From the NCBI RefSeq assembly GCF_002211305.1, contig NZ_LOKW01000029.1, forward strand, positions 186,001 through 250,000: DNA of 64,000 nt, in the 5' to 3' direction. This DNA comes from Rhizobium sp. R634 (GTDB lineage: Bacteria; Pseudomonadota; Alphaproteobacteria; Rhizobiales; Rhizobiaceae). The notes under the pieces were generated by a model. That model made no database searches. It saw only the letters and a program-made list of their open reading frames with translations, and had not been told where the DNA came from. Positions 60,591 through 64,000 of the stretch are shown here, one piece after another. Numbering within the stretch: the stretch's first letter is position 1; each line of letters opens with the position of its first letter. Both the position numbers and the translations under genes were made by a program.

Positions 60591-61496
60591 TTAACCCTTT
60601 AGCCGCGCCGTCAGCCCGAGAAGGATGTCCCGGACGGCAAGGGCCGGCTCCGACAAAGGATTCTGGTCGGAAACGCAGAGCGACAGGGTTTCCTCTATCC
60701 TGGGCGAGACGAGCCGGCAGATCAGGGGCTCGCTCGATTCCGAGACGATGCGATCGGCAATGGCTTTCGGCATGATCGTCGCGCCGAGGCCGCTTGCGAC
60801 AGCACGGGCCAGCGTGCGGACGATTTCGACTTCCGCCACGACTTTCAGATTGGTGCGTGTGCGCGTGAAGGCGGTGTCGACCGCGCGGCGGACGAAATTA
60901 TAGGCCGGCGGCAACAGCATCGGCATCCCGTCGAGAGCGCTGACGGGAACGGGCTTCGCATCCGCTTCGATCGCAAAGTCGCGATGGGCAACGAGGAAGA
61001 ATTCCTCGCTGAGGATCGGCTCGAACCGCACACCCTTGATCGGGCCGGTTCCATGCAGAAGCGCCATTTCCAGCCGGCCGTTCATGATCATCTGGCTATA
61101 GGTCTGGCCGACACTTTCGGTCATATGCAGCAGGATGCCGGGATGCAGTTTCCTGGTCTCGGCGAGCAGATCGACCGAGAGCGTCGCAGCGCTGCTGAAA
61201 GGCACCAGACCGACGGAAACGCGCCCCGCAAGCGAGTTGCCGGCGGCGGAAGCATCGGCCTGCGCCTGCTCCATCTGCCGTAGGATGATCTGCGCATGGC
61301 GATACACCGCATGCCCCGCATCGGTCATGCTGACACCTTGCTGGCTGCGGATCAGCAGCTTGTGGCCGAAATGCTCCTCCAGTGCCGCAAGCTGCTGGCT
61401 CAGCGCCGGCTGGGCGATATGCAAAAGATCCGCCGCGCGCGTGATGCTGCCGCTGTCGACGATCACGATGAAGGATTTGAGGCGTCTGATGTCCAT
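60591..61496 (-). CDS. LysR-family transcriptional regulator
   Basis: A 301-residue regulator with HTH at about 3-40 (RRLKSFIVIVDSGSITRAADLLHIAQPALSQQLAALE) and an effector domain (VSVGLVPFSSAATLSVDLL). It resembles the nitrogen assimilation (Nac/Cbl-like) branch. It converges with the aminotransferase gene and is divergent from the SDR-ABC operon at 61730, the more likely target. Confidence 0.88.
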   Translation of the reverse strand: MDIRRLKSFIVIVDSGSITRAADLLHIAQPALSQQLAALEEHFGHKLLIRSQQGVSMTDAGHAVYRHAQIILRQMEQAQADASAAGNSLAGRVSVGLVPFSSAATLSVDLLAETRKLHPGILLHMTESVGQTYSQMIMNGRLEMALLHGTGPIKGVRFEPILSEEFFLVAHRDFAIEADAKPVPVSALDGMPMLLPPAYNFVRRAVDTAFTRTRTNLKVVAEVEIVRTLARAVASGLGATIMPKAIADRIVSESSEPLICRLVSPRIEETLSLCVSDQNPLSEPALAVRDILLGLTARLKG

Positions 61497-61729
61497 GAGG
61501 ATCGGGGTACCATTCTAATCTGCATGGCAGCATGTTTGCAGAGGCGCATTGCTTTTGCAACGCGACGCGGTCTCGGGCTCCGCGCACAAGGATGCTCCGC
61601 AGCCCTATTGTCTCTGCTTCTGCAGGCCGCGGCTGCTCCATAACCGTTGCTTATTGCTCCAGAGATAATCGGTCTTAGGCAAGGGGTTAAAGCTTCGCTA
61701 CTGTCTCAATCAACAACAAGGGAACGACA

Positions 61730-62509
61730 ATGCCATTCTCCGACTACAAGACCGCACTGATAACCGGCGCATCTTCCGGAATCGGCGCAGCCGCTGTCGA
61801 GCGGCTCCGCCGGGAGAACATTGAGGTCCATGCCGTAGCCCGCAGTGCGGACGCGCTGCAGCAGCTGGCAGAACGCACCGGCTGCATCCCTCATGTCATC
61901 GACGTGACCGACCGCCAGGCGATGGCCGAGCTCGCGGGTCGGGTGGAATTCGACATTCTCGTCAACAATGCCGGCGTCGACCGGCCGAAGAAGTTCCTCG
62001 AAGCTGACGAGGGCGATATCGATCTTCTCGTCGACGTCAATCTCCGCGCGGTCCTGCACCTCTGCCGCCTGGTCGTGCCCGGCATGGTGGCGCGGGATCG
62101 CGGCCACGTCATCAATATCTCGTCGATCGCCGGCGCTTATAATTTCGGCGGTAACTCCTCCTATCACGCCACCAAGGCCGGCGTGAGCATGCTGTCCAAC
62201 CAGCTGCGCATCGACGCTTTCGGCAAGCGGGTGCGGGTCACGGAAATCTGCCCCGGCCGCGTCGCCACCGACATTTTCAACCATGTCCATGGCAACGACC
62301 CCAGCGTCCGCGAACGGTTCATCGACGGCTTCGAACTGCCGCAGGCGACCGATATCGCCGATGCGATCGCCTTCGCCATATCGGCTCCCGTCGCGGTGAA
62401 CATCGGACATATGGAAATCACGCCGACGTTGCAGGTCATGGGCGGCCTGCAGACGGCAAAGCCGCAGCCTGCGGCGAAGACGGATCCATCCGAGGAGCCG
62501 GGCCCGTGA
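61730..62509 (+). CDS. Short-chain dehydrogenase/reductase
   Basis: A 259-residue SDR with TGASSGIGAAAVE, NNAGVDRPK and the Ser-Tyr-Lys triad (ISSIAGAYNF, YHATKAG). The tail (QTAKPQPAAKTDPSEEPGP) is longer and more polar than usual. It is translationally coupled (GTGA) to an amino acid ABC permease, so it probably handles the imported compound or a derivative. Hydroxy amino acid (YdfG-like serine/3-hydroxy acid) dehydrogenation is one option; substrate unknown. Confidence 0.85.
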   Translation: MPFSDYKTALITGASSGIGAAAVERLRRENIEVHAVARSADALQQLAERTGCIPHVIDVTDRQAMAELAGRVEFDILVNNAGVDRPKKFLEADEGDIDLLVDVNLRAVLHLCRLVVPGMVARDRGHVINISSIAGAYNFGGNSSYHATKAGVSMLSNQLRIDAFGKRVRVTEICPGRVATDIFNHVHGNDPSVRERFIDGFELPQATDIADAIAFAISAPVAVNIGHMEITPTLQVMGGLQTAKPQPAAKTDPSEEPGP

Positions 62510-63213
62510 GCGGTTTCGATCTTTCGGCCATCCTGGGCAATCCCGAATATGCCTCCATGCTGCTGCACGGCATCCAGATGACCTTCATCATCTATGCCGG
62601 GTCCTGGACACTGGCGATGGCGCTGGCACTCGTGCTGCTGGCTGTGCGCCTGTCGTCCTTCCGCTTCGGCGATCCGTTGGTCGCCGCTTACGTTTCCTAT
62701 CACAGGAACGTCCCCACGCTGGTGCAGCTGATGCTCTGGTATTTCGGGATCTTCACGCTGATGCCGAGCGGCCTCTCGACATGGCTGGCAAGCCATAATG
62801 CCGAGGCGATCTTTGCGGTGATCGGGCTCGGCCTCTGCCAGGCGGCCTATTTCAGCGAAGATCTTCGTTCGGGTGTGCGATCGGTCAGTGACGGCCAGAT
62901 GCAGGCGGCTCGCGCGCTCGGCCACGGTTACGTCTCGGCGATGCGCTTCGTCATCATGCCGCAGGGCGTGCGCAATGCGCTGCCGCCGCTTATCAATCAC
63001 AGCGTCTCCCTGTTCAAGAACAGCAGTCTCGCGGTCGTCATTGGCGCGTCGGAACTGACGCATGCCGTCAAGGAAATCGAGAACCTCAGCTTCCGGACAT
63101 TCGAGATCTACCTGATCGGCACGGTTCTCTACCTCTTCTTCTCGCTCGTGATCATGAGCGTCGGCGCCTATCTGTCGATGCGCGCGGATCCTGCCTGGAG
63201 GGCGCGCGCATGA
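62506..63213 (+). CDS. Polar amino acid ABC transporter permease (first)
   Basis: A 235-residue HisM/GlnP-type permease with GTG start. ALVLLAVRLSSF and the EAA-type region (ARALGHGYVSAMRFVIMPQGVRNALPPLINHSVSLFKNSSL) are typical. The start overlaps the SDR stop and its end overlaps the next permease start (ATGA). Confidence 0.9.
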   Translation: MSGFDLSAILGNPEYASMLLHGIQMTFIIYAGSWTLAMALALVLLAVRLSSFRFGDPLVAAYVSYHRNVPTLVQLMLWYFGIFTLMPSGLSTWLASHNAEAIFAVIGLGLCQAAYFSEDLRSGVRSVSDGQMQAARALGHGYVSAMRFVIMPQGVRNALPPLINHSVSLFKNSSLAVVIGASELTHAVKEIENLSFRTFEIYLIGTVLYLFFSLVIMSVGAYLSMRADPAWRARA

Positions 63214-63965
63214 TCCAGGACATGATCGCCATCATCCACGATTACTGGCTGCTGCTTTTGATCGGCCAATATCCGAACGGGCCGCTCGGCGGGCTCGCCA
63301 ACACGCTGATCCTTTCCGCGCTCAGCATCGCTCTCGCCTTTCCGGCGAGCATCCTGTTCGCCTTGGCGCGGCTTTCCAAATTGCGGCTGCTGCGCTGGCC
63401 GGTCACTGCGCTCGTTTATTTCACCCGCGGCGTGCCGCTGCTGATGCTCATCCTGTGGAGCTATTTCCTGGTGCCGCTGCTGACCGGCGCCGATGTGCCG
63501 AGTTTCGTCACCATGCTGACGACGCTAGTGGTCTATCAGAGCGCATTCCTGAGCGAGGTCGTGCGCGCCGGCATCGTCGCGCTCGGACCGGGCCAGATGG
63601 ATGCGGCACGTGCGCTTGGCCACAGCTATATGGGCGCGATGCGCTACATCATCCTGCCGCAGGCGCTCTACAACATGATCCCGAGCATCATCTCCACCTT
63701 CGTCTCGACGATCAAGGACACCACGCTCGGCTATGTGATCAACGTGCCTGATCTGACCTTTGCGGCAAGCCAGGTCAACAATCAGCTGCTGACGCAACCC
63801 TTCCAGGTCTTCCTCATCCTGGCGATCGTCTACTTCATCATCTGCTGGACGCTCACCTACTTCGCCAATCGCCTTGAGCGGCGCATCACGCGGCGGCGTG
63901 CGGGACTGCTCAACGTCCCCGCCGCCGTGGTCGCGCCATCGAAAATCGTATCGGAGCAGCTATGA
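63210..63965 (+). CDS. Polar amino acid ABC transporter permease (second)
   Basis: A 251-residue HisQ/GlnP-type permease. VYFTRGVPLLMLILWSYFL and the EAA region (ARALGHSYMGAMRYIILPQALYNMIPSIISTFVSTIKDTTL) match the family. It forms the membrane heterodimer with the preceding gene. Its stop overlaps the next start (ATGA). The substrate-binding protein gene is not seen in this window and may follow beyond its end. Confidence 0.9.
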   Translation: MIQDMIAIIHDYWLLLLIGQYPNGPLGGLANTLILSALSIALAFPASILFALARLSKLRLLRWPVTALVYFTRGVPLLMLILWSYFLVPLLTGADVPSFVTMLTTLVVYQSAFLSEVVRAGIVALGPGQMDAARALGHSYMGAMRYIILPQALYNMIPSIISTFVSTIKDTTLGYVINVPDLTFAASQVNNQLLTQPFQVFLILAIVYFIICWTLTYFANRLERRITRRRAGLLNVPAAVVAPSKIVSEQL

Positions 63966-64000
63966 CCATGTCCGTTTCAGCACAGGAATCGCAGACGATC
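63962..64000 (+). CDS. Start of the next gene in the amino acid ABC operon (partial)
   Basis: ATG at 63962 overlaps the permease stop by four bases; only 13 codons (MTMSVSAQESQTI) are inside the window. By position it is expected to be the ATPase subunit, but no motif is visible yet. Confidence 0.5.
   Translation, partial: MTMSVSAQESQTI

Noticed and set aside
1..64000. tRNA, rRNA, CRISPR arrays, insertion sequences, phage or conjugation genes
   Set aside because: None could be recognised; the window is ordinary metabolic gene content plus one intergenic repeat element.

Overview
The window is a GC-rich, densely packed alphaproteobacterial segment, most likely from a Rhizobium of the leguminosarum/etli group. 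The evidence is an mctS-mctR-mctP monocarboxylate uptake locus as known from R. leguminosarum, a RIME-like intergenic repeat, a fused carnitine dehydrogenase-thioesterase of the rhizobial type, and many ABC uptake operons. I see no tRNA, rRNA, CRISPR array, insertion sequence or phage gene. About 58 protein genes can be supported.

Layout. 1-3483: two-component system MctSR, a small DUF3311 protein and the permease MctP. 3561-5534: a chemoreceptor ending in a CheR-binding pentapeptide. 6202-11412: an alkanesulfonate-type ABC importer with two flavin-dependent (LLM) monooxygenases. 11669-22426: an L-idonate/gluconate-type regulon. It has a sugar ABC importer, gluconokinase, 5-ketogluconate reductase, idonate dehydrogenase, two further dehydrogenases, a lactonase and a LacI-family regulator, tied together by four copies of an ATGTTA-N4-TAACAT operator. 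22476-22593: a RIME-like repeat. 22680-25297: an ECF sigma factor with a membrane von Willebrand A (YfbK-type) partner.

25555-41258: carnitine/gamma-butyrobetaine catabolism. A minus-strand run of ten genes (40162 down to 26467) encodes a beta-keto acid cleavage enzyme, carnitine dehydrogenase-thioesterase, acyl-CoA dehydrogenase, ADP-forming acyl-CoA synthetase, CaiD-like hydratase, a peptide-type ABC importer and a CocE/NonD-type hydrolase. A divergent GATase1-AraC regulator (CdhR-like) lies at its head. 41236-43653: LysR, EamA exporter and a small conserved protein. 43900-45509: a cobalamin-riboswitch-like leader in front of formaldehyde dehydrogenase fdhA. 45583-48900: a cationic amino acid binding protein and a GGDEF/EAL protein. 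48977-53874: a betaine/N-methyl amine group (isochorismatase-like hydrolase, GlxA-type regulator, ProX-like binding protein, StcD-like demethylase). 54565-60584: a biotin carboxylase-linked 5-oxoprolinase operon (accB-accC-degenerate BCCP-pxpB-pxpC-pxpA) and an aminotransferase, followed by a convergent LysR gene (60591-61496). 61730-64000: a short-chain dehydrogenase translationally coupled to a polar amino acid ABC importer that runs off the window.

How it fits together: the window looks like a scavenging region for plant- and soil-derived carbon and nitrogen (short organic acids, sulfonates, aldonates, quaternary amines, oxoproline, amino acids). Carnitine breakdown yields glycine betaine. 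N-demethylation of betaine-type compounds releases formaldehyde, which fdhA can oxidise; this gives a plausible link between the carnitine, fdhA and StcD-like blocks, but that link is inferred.
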